64,000 nucleotides of DNA from Flavobacterium sp. HSC-32F16. Lineage in GTDB: Bacteria; Bacteroidota; Bacteroidia; Flavobacteriales; Flavobacteriaceae. The translations under genes and the position numbers were made by a program. The stretch's first letter is position 1; each line of letters starts with the position of its first letter. The stretch is taken from positions 124,001 to 188,000 of the forward strand of contig NZ_JALKAC010000011.1 of assembly GCF_024171645.1 (NCBI RefSeq). The letters run 5' to 3'. Under the pieces are notes generated by a model, which ran no database searches, had not been told where the DNA came from, and worked only from the letters and a program-made list of their open reading frames with translations. Positions 9,244-17,432 of the stretch are shown here, one piece after another.

Positions 9244-9819
9244 ATGGAATCATTACAAGCTATTTTTACAGAAATCTTAGGATTGGAGAAGTCCCATTTT
9301 AATGTGTTTCAAAATGAAATGCAGATAAAAACTCTTAAGAAAAAAGATTATTTAATTCAGGAAGGTTCTGTTTGTGATTTTATTGCTATTATAATTTCCG
9401 GAACATTGAGATCTTATGTACAAAATAAGGATGGTGAATTTAATAATGATTTTTATCTTGAAAATAGTTTTGTAAGTGCTTACACCAGCTTTCTAACTCA
9501 AATGCCGACGAATTGCAACATCGAAGCCTTAACAGATGTAAAACTTTATTTTATTACTCGTAATCAGTTTAATAATTTGATCGAAAAGGATACTAATTTT
9601 CTAAAGCTGGCAAAATACATTTCTGATAATTATTTTATCAGAAAATGCAAAAGAGAAACTTCTTTCCTAAAAAACACAGCAACAGAAAGATTAGAAATGA
9701 TTAGAATACTCTATCCCGGAATCGAACAAAAAGTACCGCAATATCATATAGCTTCTTATTTAGGGATTAAACCTGAATCGTTAAGCCGAATTAAACTCTT
9801 AACATACATCAATAAATAA
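9244..9819 (+). CDS. Crp/Fnr family transcriptional regulator
   Basis: Regulator of 191 residues. An N-terminal cyclic-nucleotide-binding-like beta-roll (about 25-130; KKKDYLIQEGSVCDFIAIIISGTLRSY, shown in part) is followed by a dimerisation helix and a short C-terminal helix-turn-helix (PQYHIASYLGIKPESLSRIK). The beta-roll lacks an evident cAMP phosphate-binding Arg-Ser motif, as is usual in Bacteroidota Crp-like proteins, so the ligand is unknown. A tautomerase and an NTF2-like gene follow in the same direction 50 nt later; the regulator may control them. ATG at 9244 gives the normal family start. Confidence 0.85.
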   Translation: MESLQAIFTEILGLEKSHFNVFQNEMQIKTLKKKDYLIQEGSVCDFIAIIISGTLRSYVQNKDGEFNNDFYLENSFVSAYTSFLTQMPTNCNIEALTDVKLYFITRNQFNNLIEKDTNFLKLAKYISDNYFIRKCKRETSFLKNTATERLEMIRILYPGIEQKVPQYHIASYLGIKPESLSRIKLLTYINK

Positions 9820-9869
9820 TCATATTCTTATACAGAGCTTTGTACTTCATTAATTTAAACATTTGAAGT

Positions 9870-10271
9870 ATGCCTGTAATCCATTTAAAATTAAGCGGTG
9901 AACAAGATAATTCTTTAGCAAAAGAATTAGCACTCACTATAAGCAACCTTACTAAAGAGGTTTTAAACAAAAAACCAGAAGTAACTGTAGTAACGATTTC
10001 ATTTATTGCAAACGATCTCTGGTTTATAAATTCAGAATCCCTGACTGAATTAAAAACAAACAGTTTTCATCTTACCGTTAAAATTTCAGATTCAACCAAT
10101 CTAAAAGATGATAAAGCCAAATATATTGATGCCGTTCATCATGCATTGGCATCACGTCTGGGCACAATGCACCCAGTAAGTTACACCGCAATTGAAGAAA
10201 TGAAGGCAGACGCTTATGGCTATGACGGGCTTACAATTGAGTATAAATGGATAAACAATCGTAAAAAGTAA
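9870..10271 (+). CDS. Tautomerase-superfamily protein
   Basis: Small cytoplasmic enzyme of 133 residues related to 4-oxalocrotonate tautomerase and MIF. The catalytic feature is Pro2, which becomes the N-terminal nucleophile/base after Met removal (MPVIHLKLSG). The family strand-helix pattern is visible, with the helix SLAKELALTISNLTKEVLNKK followed by the strand VTVVTISF. At 133 residues it is about twice a 62-residue 4-OT unit, consistent with the longer members that hold two beta-alpha-beta units. Only 5 nt separate it from the next gene, so the two are co-transcribed. Substrate unknown. Confidence 0.75.
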   Translation: MPVIHLKLSGEQDNSLAKELALTISNLTKEVLNKKPEVTVVTISFIANDLWFINSESLTELKTNSFHLTVKISDSTNLKDDKAKYIDAVHHALASRLGTMHPVSYTAIEEMKADAYGYDGLTIEYKWINNRKK

Positions 10272-10276
10272 AAAAA

Positions 10277-10825
10277 ATGAAACTCATAAAAATATTATTC
10301 TTTGGATTTCTGATTACCGTTCAGCATTGTAATGCACAGCAAAAAACGGACAATAAAAAAGAAATAAACGCAATTATTAATCAATATAGTGAAAGCGTAA
10401 TTAAAAGAGATTCTGTTACTTTTTATAATTTATTTAATGATGAAACAGTAACATGGTGTGCAGCAATTAAGGATAAATCTCAAAATAAAGAAATAGAAAA
10501 GAAAGGTGCAGAAAAAGTAAAAAGCAGTTATTTTTCAGGAAGCTATAAAGGTTTTTTAAGAGGTTTATTTAAATATGACAGCACCGAAGATAAATTTGAC
10601 AACATTACCATTATCGAAGACGGAACTGTCGCATCAGTCACAATGGATTACAGTTTTTGGGCCAATAACAAAATGACCAATTGGGGCGGAAAATATTTAA
10701 CTTTAATTAAAAAAGATGGAAAGTGGAAAATTACCAGTGTCATTTATTCCTTAGAACTTATATCTTATTTTGAACAGCCTTCACTTTCGAAAAGAAAAAA
10801 AGAAAAAAAACTACAATTGTTCTAA
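10277..10825 (+). CDS. Exported NTF2-like (SnoaL-type) protein
   Basis: A 182-residue protein with a signal peptide (1-20, ending HCNAQ) and an NTF2/SnoaL-like alpha+beta barrel: the helix KKEINAIINQYSESVIKRD, FYNLFNDETVTW, then the strands TVASVTMDYSFW and GGKYLTLIKKDGKWKI. The family covers small enzymes and ligand-binding proteins, and no catalytic residue can be assigned. The C-terminus ends in a highly basic tail (SLSKRKKEKKLQLF). It is downstream of and probably co-transcribed with the tautomerase. It converges on the DUF4130 gene with 20 nt between stops. Confidence 0.75.
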   Translation: MKLIKILFFGFLITVQHCNAQQKTDNKKEINAIINQYSESVIKRDSVTFYNLFNDETVTWCAAIKDKSQNKEIEKKGAEKVKSSYFSGSYKGFLRGLFKYDSTEDKFDNITIIEDGTVASVTMDYSFWANNKMTNWGGKYLTLIKKDGKWKITSVIYSLELISYFEQPSLSKRKKEKKLQLF

Positions 10826-10845
10826 TTTTATCTCAGGAGAGATAT

Positions 10846-11625
10846 TTAATTCCTTTTTATTCCCGGAATTTTCTCTGTTAAATTCTTCCAGTATCGTTTT
10901 GGCATGTGCTGCAAATGAAGTTTGGTGTTTTTTCTGGATTCAATATTTACACTACTGAAATACTGCCTCCAGAGATTTTGAAAAAACTCTTCGTCATCAT
11001 CACATATTTCGGCTAAAAACTTCGATGAGGCTGATTGGGCATTAAATTGAAGCTGTACGGTTGAGGTATTTTCAAGATCATAGTAAATGCCATATTTGCG
11101 TTTTGAGTCATAAATTAACCAGCGCTGATCAGCATAACGGTTTTTAAAATGATTTTCTATTAAAGGCAGCACATCACAATCCGGTTCTACAATGGCATAA
11201 TACAAATTATCTTTTGTTAGCTTAAACCTGACGAAAGCTTTCATACGGTGGCTTTCTTTTCCGGTTAAATGTGCCGCTCTTTGAACTTCGAGAACAAAGG
11301 TATTTGCCAGATCCTCTTCAATATTAACTGCAGTGGAAAACACATATTTTACAAATTGAAATAAGGTTTCTTCAATTTTATCCAAATCAGATAAAAATGC
11401 CCTGTAAATATTAGCAAAACCATCCTGAGAAAGGCGTTGTTTTAATCCGTTTAAAACACGATTGGCTTTGCTGATATCTGTTGTCACAAAATGTGTTTCT
11501 GAAAAAAGTAAAACATTCGAAACTTCATTTTTTGCAAAAACAACATCTGCGAGTTTTAATTCGTAAATTTCAAATACAGCCGTAAGCCAGCCTTCAAAAG
11601 TACTATCGTAAATTACTTGTGTCAT
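10846..11625 (-). CDS. DUF4130 / TIGR03915 putative DNA repair protein
   Basis: A 259-residue protein of the family annotated as a probable DNA metabolism protein (TIGR03915, DUF4130). Family features include the N-terminal IYDSTFEGWLTAVFEIYE, the central RAAHLTGKESHRMKAFVRF and FKNRYADQRWLIYDSKRKYG. It is encoded 4 nt downstream of the radical-SAM gene; the two genes nearly always occur together. Established knowledge is limited to this linkage and to similarity with uracil-DNA-glycosylase-associated modules; the reaction is not known to me. A role in repair or modification of DNA bases together with its partner is inference. Confidence 0.88.
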   Translation of the reverse strand: MTQVIYDSTFEGWLTAVFEIYELKLADVVFAKNEVSNVLLFSETHFVTTDISKANRVLNGLKQRLSQDGFANIYRAFLSDLDKIEETLFQFVKYVFSTAVNIEEDLANTFVLEVQRAAHLTGKESHRMKAFVRFKLTKDNLYYAIVEPDCDVLPLIENHFKNRYADQRWLIYDSKRKYGIYYDLENTSTVQLQFNAQSASSKFLAEICDDDEEFFQNLWRQYFSSVNIESRKNTKLHLQHMPKRYWKNLTEKIPGIKRN

Positions 11626-11629
11626 TGGT

Positions 11630-12889
11630 TTAAAATAAAGCTAACTGATTGGAAAAATCATTTTTGTATTTACTTTTCTGCGAATTTAAAATCTGGTCTT
11701 TTATTTGAATTGAAGTTAAGTCTCTTTGCAATTGAAACGGCGTGGCAAAAGCCAGAAAATATTTTGACCGGCTATAAGAAATCCCTAGTTTTTGTAAATC
11801 TTCCGGCTGCAATTTTTTAAATTTTCGAGCTGCAACAATTTTTTTTGCACTTAAAACTCCAATTCCGGGAATTCTTAGAATCAATTCTAAATCGGCGGTA
11901 TTTATATCAACCGGAAATTGATTTAAATTACGCAAAGCCCAGCCTAATTTTGGATCAATATCCAAATCAAGATTCGGCTGATCGAAACCTACCATTTCAT
12001 TTACATGAAATCCGTAAAACCGAATTAACCAATCAGCTTGATACAAACGATTTTCACGAATCATGGGAACCGGAGTTCCAATTGCCGGAAGTCTGTTGTC
12101 GTAACTTATAGGCACATATCCGGAATAATAAACCCGCTTCATGTTCATCTGTTCATAAAAATAATTGGCCATGCCCAAAATTTCCATATCATTTTCTTTG
12201 GTTGCGCCAATGACCATTTGGGTGCTTTGACCCGCCGGAGCAAAAAGAGGTGCTTTGTAGTTTTGCTTTTTCTCTTCTTTATAACCAATAATTTCATTTT
12301 TCAGATATTGCATCGGTTTTATAACATCAATATGATTTTTATCCGGAGCCAATAATTTAAGACTTTGCTCTGTTGGCATTTCAACATTTACACTTAAACG
12401 ATCGGCGTATAATCCGGCTTCTTTCAACAATTCGTCACTTGCACCTGGAATCGCTTTTAAGTGAATATATCCGTTGAAGTTTTCTTCTAACCGCAATTTC
12501 TTTACAATTCTAACCAAACGTTCCATTGTATAATCCGGATTATCAAAAATACCCGAACTCAGGAACAAACCTTCTATGTAGTTTCTTCTATAAAACCCAA
12601 TCGTTAAATCTACAACCTCCTGAACGGTAAAAGCGGCGCGTTTAATATCATTGCTTTTTCTGCTCACGCAATAAGCACAATCAAAAATGCAATGATTTGT
12701 CAGTAATATTTTAAGAAGAGAAACACAGCGTCCGTCTTCTGTATACGCATGGCAAATTCCGTTTCCCGAAGCATTTCCTAAACCTTTATCTTTATTTTTT
12801 CTGCTGCTGTTACTTGAAGAACATGAAACATCATACTTTGCAGCATCGGCTAAAATTGCCAATTTCTCCATCACTCTTTCCTGTACCAT
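11630..12889 (-). CDS. Putative DNA modification/repair radical SAM protein (TIGR03916)
   Basis: Radical S-adenosylmethionine enzyme of 419 residues. The [4Fe-4S] motif CX3CX2C is in NHCIFDCAYCVSRK (about residues 68-75). A TIM-barrel follows (SSGIFDNPDYTMERL, IHLKAIPGASDELL). Near the C-terminus is a helix-hairpin-helix DNA-binding motif (LILRIPGIGVLSAKKIVAARK), which is why a DNA substrate is proposed for the family. A second Cys pair, YDVSCSSSN and ICHAYTEDGRC, lies near the N-terminus. It is the first gene of an operon with the DUF4130 partner (4 nt apart). A TAGTTTTG -7 box is found 44 nt upstream. Confidence 0.9.
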   Translation of the reverse strand: MVQERVMEKLAILADAAKYDVSCSSSNSSRKNKDKGLGNASGNGICHAYTEDGRCVSLLKILLTNHCIFDCAYCVSRKSNDIKRAAFTVQEVVDLTIGFYRRNYIEGLFLSSGIFDNPDYTMERLVRIVKKLRLEENFNGYIHLKAIPGASDELLKEAGLYADRLSVNVEMPTEQSLKLLAPDKNHIDVIKPMQYLKNEIIGYKEEKKQNYKAPLFAPAGQSTQMVIGATKENDMEILGMANYFYEQMNMKRVYYSGYVPISYDNRLPAIGTPVPMIRENRLYQADWLIRFYGFHVNEMVGFDQPNLDLDIDPKLGWALRNLNQFPVDINTADLELILRIPGIGVLSAKKIVAARKFKKLQPEDLQKLGISYSRSKYFLAFATPFQLQRDLTSIQIKDQILNSQKSKYKNDFSNQLALF

Positions 12890-12932
12890 TTTGACCTTTT
12901 ATTTGTTTTTTAGAATGAAAATTCATTTATAT

Positions 12933-12940
12933 CAAAACTA
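12933..12940 (-). promoter_or_regulatory. -7 promoter box for the radical SAM/DUF4130 operon
   Basis: On the minus strand this reads TAGTTTTG (consensus TAnnTTTG), 43 nt before the start codon at 12889. Confidence 0.5.
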
Positions 12941-13231
12941 AATATTCAGCATTGAAAAGGGCTCGTTTAAGCTGTTCTAAATTGTATCAAATTTTCACTT
13001 CAAAACCAGCAATAACAAAGCTTTTCTTAATAAATATAACACTGTGAGTAAATAACTTACAACGAAAAAACAGGTAGAAATACCTAGTGTCGAATTATCG
13101 AATCTTTATACATTGCATCACCAATTTTAAGGAGAGAAATTTTTAGCCCCCTATGAATCTTTTTCAACTTTTTTTTTGGTGATGGAGACGTACTGAGATT
13201 AGCGAATATTAAAAAACAAAAAGCTAAAGTG
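12941..13231. other. Gene-free stretch upstream of the 80-aa protein
   Basis: No credible gene, repeat family or terminator was seen. It contains a poly-T tract (about 13160-13180) and the purine-rich GGAGAG near 13132, but no TAnnTTTG box that would place the promoter of the small downstream gene with confidence. Confidence 0.4.
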
Positions 13232-13474
13232 ATGAATTTTGTAAAAGGACAAGATGTATCCTACACTACATTGAGTGGAAGATCTTATAGGGCGACAGTG
13301 ATTGAGAGAAAAATAGATTTTAAAAAAGGGCTTATCAAAAAATCTGCAATAAAGGAAATGACCTACCATTATTTGATAGAAGTCCATAAAGTGGGTATTA
13401 AAGAAAATATTCTTTGTACAGCTAACCAGATTAAAGTTTTAGAAAAAAAAGAACGCGCAAAAAAAGCGGCTTAG
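13232..13474 (+). CDS. Small basic protein of unknown function (80 aa)
   Basis: An 80-residue basic protein without signal peptide. The beginning, FVKGQDVSYTTLSGRSYRATVIERK, looks like a small SH3/KOW-like barrel, and the end is strongly basic (LEKKERAKKAA). A nucleic-acid-binding role is possible but is only inference. GTG at 13229 precedes ATG 13232 in frame; the ATG is preferred. Its stop codon overlaps the stop of the opposing alpha/beta hydrolase gene by 4 nt (TTAG read on both strands). Confidence 0.6.
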   Translation: MNFVKGQDVSYTTLSGRSYRATVIERKIDFKKGLIKKSAIKEMTYHYLIEVHKVGIKENILCTANQIKVLEKKERAKKAA

Positions 13475-14232
13475 TATCCGTTTTTTATAAATGCTGTCAC
13501 TTCGTTAATAATCAATTCCGACACTTCCCTATGCGGTGTATGGCCTGTATTTGGGATAATGTATTTTTGAGATCTTCCGTTTACCAAAGCAGTGGTTTTA
13601 TTGACCTGATCTAAAGTTCCGTATTCATCATTTTCTCCCTGAATAAATAAAAGTGGTGAAATTATTTCTGGAAGTAAATATTCAATATTCCAATTTTTGA
13701 AATCATTTCTCAGCCAGGTTTCGGTCCAGGCTTTAAAAACAGTTTCGGTTTTATTGCCATGGTATTTTTGAAGTTTTTGAGGCAGATTGGTAGTTTGATA
13801 AGTCTGCACAGCTTCGCGGATTCCGTTAAGCGTAATATCTTCAACAAAAATATGAGCAGCTTCGCAAATCACCATTTTAATTCGCTCTTTGTATTTTGAT
13901 CCTGCAATTAATGCAATCGAACCTCCATCGCTGTGTCCCAATAAAATGGCATTTTTTATTTCCATTTTTTCAAGCAATTCGTTTAAAACATCGGCTTCAG
14001 CCTCTAAATAATTTACAGGTCTGATATAGGTTTCCATAGAATCTGATTTTCCATAACCCAAACGATCATAAATTAAAATATTACAGTGAGAAGCTTTGCC
14101 CATCTTTTTAGGAAAATCTCTCCAAAGTTCTACACAGCCCAAAGAATCGTGCAGAAAAACAATCGTTGGACGATTCTCAAAATCGTCTTGATATTCAAAA
14201 TACAACTTATTACCGCGTATATCAATTAACAT
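13471..14232 (-). CDS. Alpha/beta hydrolase
   Basis: Cytoplasmic alpha/beta-hydrolase-fold enzyme of 253 residues. The nucleophile elbow is LLGHSDGGSIAL (Ser of GHSDG, about residue 101), the oxyanion region is FLHDSLG near residue 27, the acid is likely the Asp in IQGENDEYGTLDQ and the base the His in NTGHTPHRE. There is no signal peptide. It overlaps the upstream EamA transporter gene by 7 nt, so translation is probably coupled. Substrate not deducible; esterase or hydrolase of a small metabolite is most likely. Confidence 0.85.
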   Translation of the reverse strand: MLIDIRGNKLYFEYQDDFENRPTIVFLHDSLGCVELWRDFPKKMGKASHCNILIYDRLGYGKSDSMETYIRPVNYLEAEADVLNELLEKMEIKNAILLGHSDGGSIALIAGSKYKERIKMVICEAAHIFVEDITLNGIREAVQTYQTTNLPQKLQKYHGNKTETVFKAWTETWLRNDFKNWNIEYLLPEIISPLLFIQGENDEYGTLDQVNKTTALVNGRSQKYIIPNTGHTPHREVSELIINEVTAFIKNGY

Positions 14233-15128
14233 GCAATGGTTTGTTTCTGAATTGCTTTTTCTTTTTTCCCTTTCGAAATATTAAGATAGATAATTGCACC
14301 CAGCATTATGGCAATTCCTATGATTTGCATAAAAGTAACTTTTTCTCCCAAAATGATGTGCGCGCAAAAAACGGCTGCGGGTAATTCCAGAGTTAATAAA
14401 ACAGAACTCAAACCTGCTCCAATTTTTGGCATTCCAACAGTAAAACAAATTGGTGGAATTACGGTTCCAAAAACAGCCAAGAAAGTTCCCCATTGCAGTA
14501 ATCCAAAATCCAGATGTGTACTTGTCGTAATCGATTCAAAATTAATTAGAAAAATAATCATCGCCGATCCGCTTGTCATTAAAGCGCTTTTCTCAAACAT
14601 GGGTGTTTCTTTTCCTATTTTGCTCGTAAAAACAATATAAAGCGTATAAAGTACAGCTGATAATAAACTCAATAAAATTCCGGTAACAGAAATATGGATA
14701 CTGCCTAAGTCAAAAAGATTTCCAGCCAAAACAGTTCCGAAAATGATAAAAACTGCCGAAACAACCTCAACAGAACTTGGTTTCTTTTTGAAAACGATCC
14801 ATTCGATCAAAATACTAAGCCAGGTTATCTGCATCAATAAAACAATTGCCAATGAAGCCGGAATATAAGCAACTGAAAGATAATAGGTAAATGCCGATGA
14901 ACCCATTGTGGTTCCGGCTACAAGTAACTTCCAGTTGAGCTGTGGTTTCTGTCCATTTTTTAATCTTCTGAAAAATACAATTGACCACAAAATTAAGGTG
15001 CCGCAAAAAGCTTGCGTCAAGGTTATTTCTGCAGGTGTGTATCCTTGTGTATAGGCAATTTTTGCAAACGAAGAAAGCATTCCAAAACTTAAAGCTCCTA
15101 AAGCTGTAATGATAATATATTTGTTCAT
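14226..15128 (-). CDS. DMT-superfamily (EamA) transporter
   Basis: Inner-membrane protein of 300 residues with ten predicted helices in two EamA repeats (about 5-135 and 150-285). Typical features are the N-terminal ITALGALSFGMLSSFAKIAY, the glutamate in YTPAEITLTQAF and, in the second half, TVIPPICFTVGMPKIGAG. Many EamA proteins export amino acids or other metabolites. It is transcribed divergently from an Lrp/AsnC regulator across a perfect inverted repeat, which suggests amino-acid-responsive control of an amino-acid exporter. That substrate class is inference from the neighbour. The alpha/beta hydrolase is the second gene of the operon. Confidence 0.88.
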   Translation of the reverse strand: MNKYIIITALGALSFGMLSSFAKIAYTQGYTPAEITLTQAFCGTLILWSIVFFRRLKNGQKPQLNWKLLVAGTTMGSSAFTYYLSVAYIPASLAIVLLMQITWLSILIEWIVFKKKPSSVEVVSAVFIIFGTVLAGNLFDLGSIHISVTGILLSLLSAVLYTLYIVFTSKIGKETPMFEKSALMTSGSAMIIFLINFESITTSTHLDFGLLQWGTFLAVFGTVIPPICFTVGMPKIGAGLSSVLLTLELPAAVFCAHIILGEKVTFMQIIGIAIMLGAIIYLNISKGKKEKAIQKQTIAC

Positions 15129-15192
15129 TTTTAATGATAAATTTTGTTTTGTCCATTCAAAAGTATTAATTACAGAACACTATCAATAATTA

Positions 15193-15200
15193 CAAACTTA
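15193..15200 (-). promoter_or_regulatory. -7 promoter box for the EamA/hydrolase operon
   Basis: The minus strand reads TAAGTTTG (TAnnTTTG), 64 nt before the EamA start codon. The expected -33 region falls close to the inverted repeat at 15231-15253. Confidence 0.5.
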
Positions 15201-15230
15201 AATATGTATTTATTCCGATTTAAAAGAGAA

Positions 15231-15253
15231 AATTTAGAATTTTGTTCTAAATT
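15231..15253. promoter_or_regulatory. Lrp/AsnC-type operator (perfect 9-bp inverted repeat)
   Basis: AATTTAGAA and TTCTAAATT flank a 5-nt spacer, giving a perfect dyad. The core TAGAATTTTGTTCTA agrees at 13 of 15 positions with the E. coli Lrp consensus YAGHAWATTWTDCTR. It lies between the divergent EamA and Lrp/AsnC genes, 35 nt before the regulator start codon, where autoregulation and control of the exporter are both possible. Confidence 0.7.
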
Positions 15254-15288
15254 CGATTATTTTTTATAATTTAACTGGAAAAAATCCA

Positions 15289-15747
15289 ATGCAGGAATTA
15301 AACAAACAAGAAATAGAGTTACTTCGAATCCTTCAGAAAAATGCGAGATTCGATATTACTGATCTAACCGAAAGATTAAACATGTCGAGGACTTCGGTTT
15401 ATGACCGAATAAAAAGACTGGAAAATGAAGGTTACATCAAAGATTATGTCGCTATTATTGATCAGAAAAAAGTCGGTTTAAACTTTACGGTTATTATCAA
15501 TGTTTCATTAAACAGCCAGCGATTAGAATTGGTAGAAGAATTTTCGAGACAAGTTGCGGCTCTTGATGAAGTTGTAGAAGGATATGTTACGGGAGGTATT
15601 TTTGATTATGTTTTAAAAGTCGTGGTAAAAGATCCTGAAGCTTTTAATGATTTTATTCAAAAGCTTTCCAATATTCCAAATATCAGCAAAGTCCAGAGTT
15701 CTTTTGTAATGAGTTATATTAAGCAGTCTACTGCTTTGCATTTTTAG
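15289..15747 (+). CDS. Lrp/AsnC family transcriptional regulator
   Basis: Regulator of 152 residues. The N-terminal winged helix-turn-helix (about 5-60; ELLRILQKNARFDITDLTERLNMSRTSVYDRIKRLE in outline) is followed by the RAM/Lrp effector-binding domain (about 65-145), with the ligand-loop region VVEGYVTGGIFDYVLKVVV. Members bind DNA as dimers or octamers and sense amino acids. The inverted repeat just upstream is a good candidate binding site, and the divergent EamA transporter the likely target. Monocistronic. Confidence 0.92.
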   Translation: MQELNKQEIELLRILQKNARFDITDLTERLNMSRTSVYDRIKRLENEGYIKDYVAIIDQKKVGLNFTVIINVSLNSQRLELVEEFSRQVAALDEVVEGYVTGGIFDYVLKVVVKDPEAFNDFIQKLSNIPNISKVQSSFVMSYIKQSTALHF

Positions 15748-15824
15748 AATCATCAGAATTCTTACATGAATCTAAAAAAGACGTTAAAATCCCAATCTCA
15801 TAAGGCTTTTTCCATATAAAAAAA

Positions 15825-15832
15825 TATATTTG
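15825..15832 (+). promoter_or_regulatory. -7 promoter box for the pseudo-protease/AraC operon
   Basis: TATATTTG matches TAnnTTTG, 42 nt before the ATG at 15875. Confidence 0.6.
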
Positions 15833-15874
15833 TCTTAAACCCTGTTTTACCCAAAAAACCGAAAAGACAGTAGT

Positions 15875-16438
15875 ATGGATAATGAAAAATTTATTTTCTG
15901 CCTCGAAGGCGTTCAGGACGTAGATACCGTTACAACTACTGATGTGGTTAAAAATCTGGAAGAAATTGCTTTTAATCAAGGCATTGCAAGTATTTATAAA
16001 ACCTGCGATACTATTGAAGGTTTAGAAGAAAGTTTAAACACGCTGCTTTATGATGATCATAATTTTAAGGATTATGAAATCATTTATCTGGTAATGCCGG
16101 GACAGGAAAACAACATCTGTCTTCATGATTATTATTACAGCATTGAGGAAATAGCCGAACTTTTCGAGGGAAAAATGAAAGGAAAAATTATTCATTTTGC
16201 CAATAAAAAAAGACTGGACCTCAACGACGAAGAAGCACAATATTTCCTTGATATTACTGGCGCCCGGGCTATTTCGGGTTACGGATCTTCTTATAATAAA
16301 ATTGCCAGCTGCAGTACAATTGACAAAGCTTTTTTCAGTCTGTATCAGGAAAATGATGATTTAACTGAAGTTGTAGAAGATTTGTTCCAAAAGCATTATG
16401 CTCTTTGTAAATTACTTGATTTTAGATTGTATTATTAA
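15875..16438 (+). CDS. Caspase/CHAT-like (DUF6642-type) protein lacking catalytic residues
   Basis: A 187-residue cytoplasmic protein. From memory it resembles the DUF6642 group, which has a caspase/CHAT-like core: FCLEGVQD at the start, YEIIYLVMPGQE, GKIIHFANKKRLDL, TGARAISGYGSSY and a C-terminal ..DFRLYY. In the related sequences I recall, the segment after the central strand reads F.FHG and the next FGSC, giving the His/Cys dyad. Here these positions hold Pro75 (VMPG) and Lys111 (FANKK), so the protein is probably not a protease. It is followed 2 nt later by an AraC regulator, implying coupled expression and perhaps a ligand-sensing or scaffolding role. Family assignment is by eye and moderate. 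Confidence 0.6.
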   Translation: MDNEKFIFCLEGVQDVDTVTTTDVVKNLEEIAFNQGIASIYKTCDTIEGLEESLNTLLYDDHNFKDYEIIYLVMPGQENNICLHDYYYSIEEIAELFEGKMKGKIIHFANKKRLDLNDEEAQYFLDITGARAISGYGSSYNKIASCSTIDKAFFSLYQENDDLTEVVEDLFQKHYALCKLLDFRLYY

Positions 16439-16440
16439 GT

Positions 16441-17361
16441 ATGAAGACAAAGACAATTGAAAAAATAAAAACTTATAATGCCTCAGGATTTCGGGAGAAA
16501 TTTCTTGGAGAGGACAACCCTATTCATTTGCTTTTTAAATCAAATTCTGATCATTTTTTTTGTTTGGAAATTGAAGAAGTAATGCAGATGCAATATCCGG
16601 TTCCGCCTTGCAAACATTCCTGTCATACTTTGATTTTTATTTCTTCGGGCCAGCATGTTATGAAATTAGGTTATCAGGAATACACTACTACCGATAACGA
16701 AATTATTGTGATACCTGCCGGTCAGATTTTCTCTCTCGCCAATGTTAACAATATTCACAAAGGTTATATCTGCCAATTTCATCCTGATATTTTAATTCGA
16801 AAATACGGCAGCCGCGAAATGATTAATGAATTTGATTTTATGAAAATTTCCGGTAATCCAAAAATCACTTTAGCCGACAAAGATGTTCCTGATGTTACTG
16901 CTATCTTAGGTCGGCTTCAAAAAGAATATTCTGAAACTTCGAGCGCAAATCTAAATATCGTGCAATCGTATTTGATTACATTGTTTTATGAAATGAATAA
17001 AAACTCGGTTAAGAGTTCTAAAAGTATTTCGGCAGCTGAAGTTATTACGAATAAGTTCAAAGAATTGATTCATCAAAACATAAAAACACATCATTTGGTT
17101 CATTATTACGCGTCATTATTGAATGTTACGCCAAACCATTTGAATAAATCTGTGAGAACTGTTACCGGGAAATCAGCAGCGAAATGGATTGATGAAACCA
17201 TATTGCTTGAGGCCAAATATTTACTCTTTCAGACTACACTTTCTGTAAGTGAAATCGCAGCACAAGTAGGTCATGAAGATCAATCGTACTTTAGTCGTTT
17301 TTTTAAAAAACATGAAGGAATTACACCAATTCAGTATAGAAAAATGATTGATAAATCCTAA
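16441..17361 (+). CDS. AraC-family transcriptional regulator
   Basis: A 306-residue regulator. The N-terminal cupin-like sensor (about 40-140; SCHTLIFISSGQHVMKLG, IIVIPAGQIFSL) precedes a double helix-turn-helix (about 205-303; VHYYASLLNVTPNHLNKSVR, and SVSEIAAQVGHEDQSYFSRFF). It starts 2 nt after the pseudo-protease gene and the two form an operon with the -7 box at 15825. The sensor ligand is not deducible. Target genes might include the following small protein and pentapeptide-repeat genes. Confidence 0.88.
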   Translation: MKTKTIEKIKTYNASGFREKFLGEDNPIHLLFKSNSDHFFCLEIEEVMQMQYPVPPCKHSCHTLIFISSGQHVMKLGYQEYTTTDNEIIVIPAGQIFSLANVNNIHKGYICQFHPDILIRKYGSREMINEFDFMKISGNPKITLADKDVPDVTAILGRLQKEYSETSSANLNIVQSYLITLFYEMNKNSVKSSKSISAAEVITNKFKELIHQNIKTHHLVHYYASLLNVTPNHLNKSVRTVTGKSAAKWIDETILLEAKYLLFQTTLSVSEIAAQVGHEDQSYFSRFFKKHEGITPIQYRKMIDKS

Positions 17362-17432
17362 TTATTGATTATTGAATCCTACTAAAGAACCCTGCATTTT
17401 TCAGAAATTTGCGTCTTCAAAAAAGGCAAATT

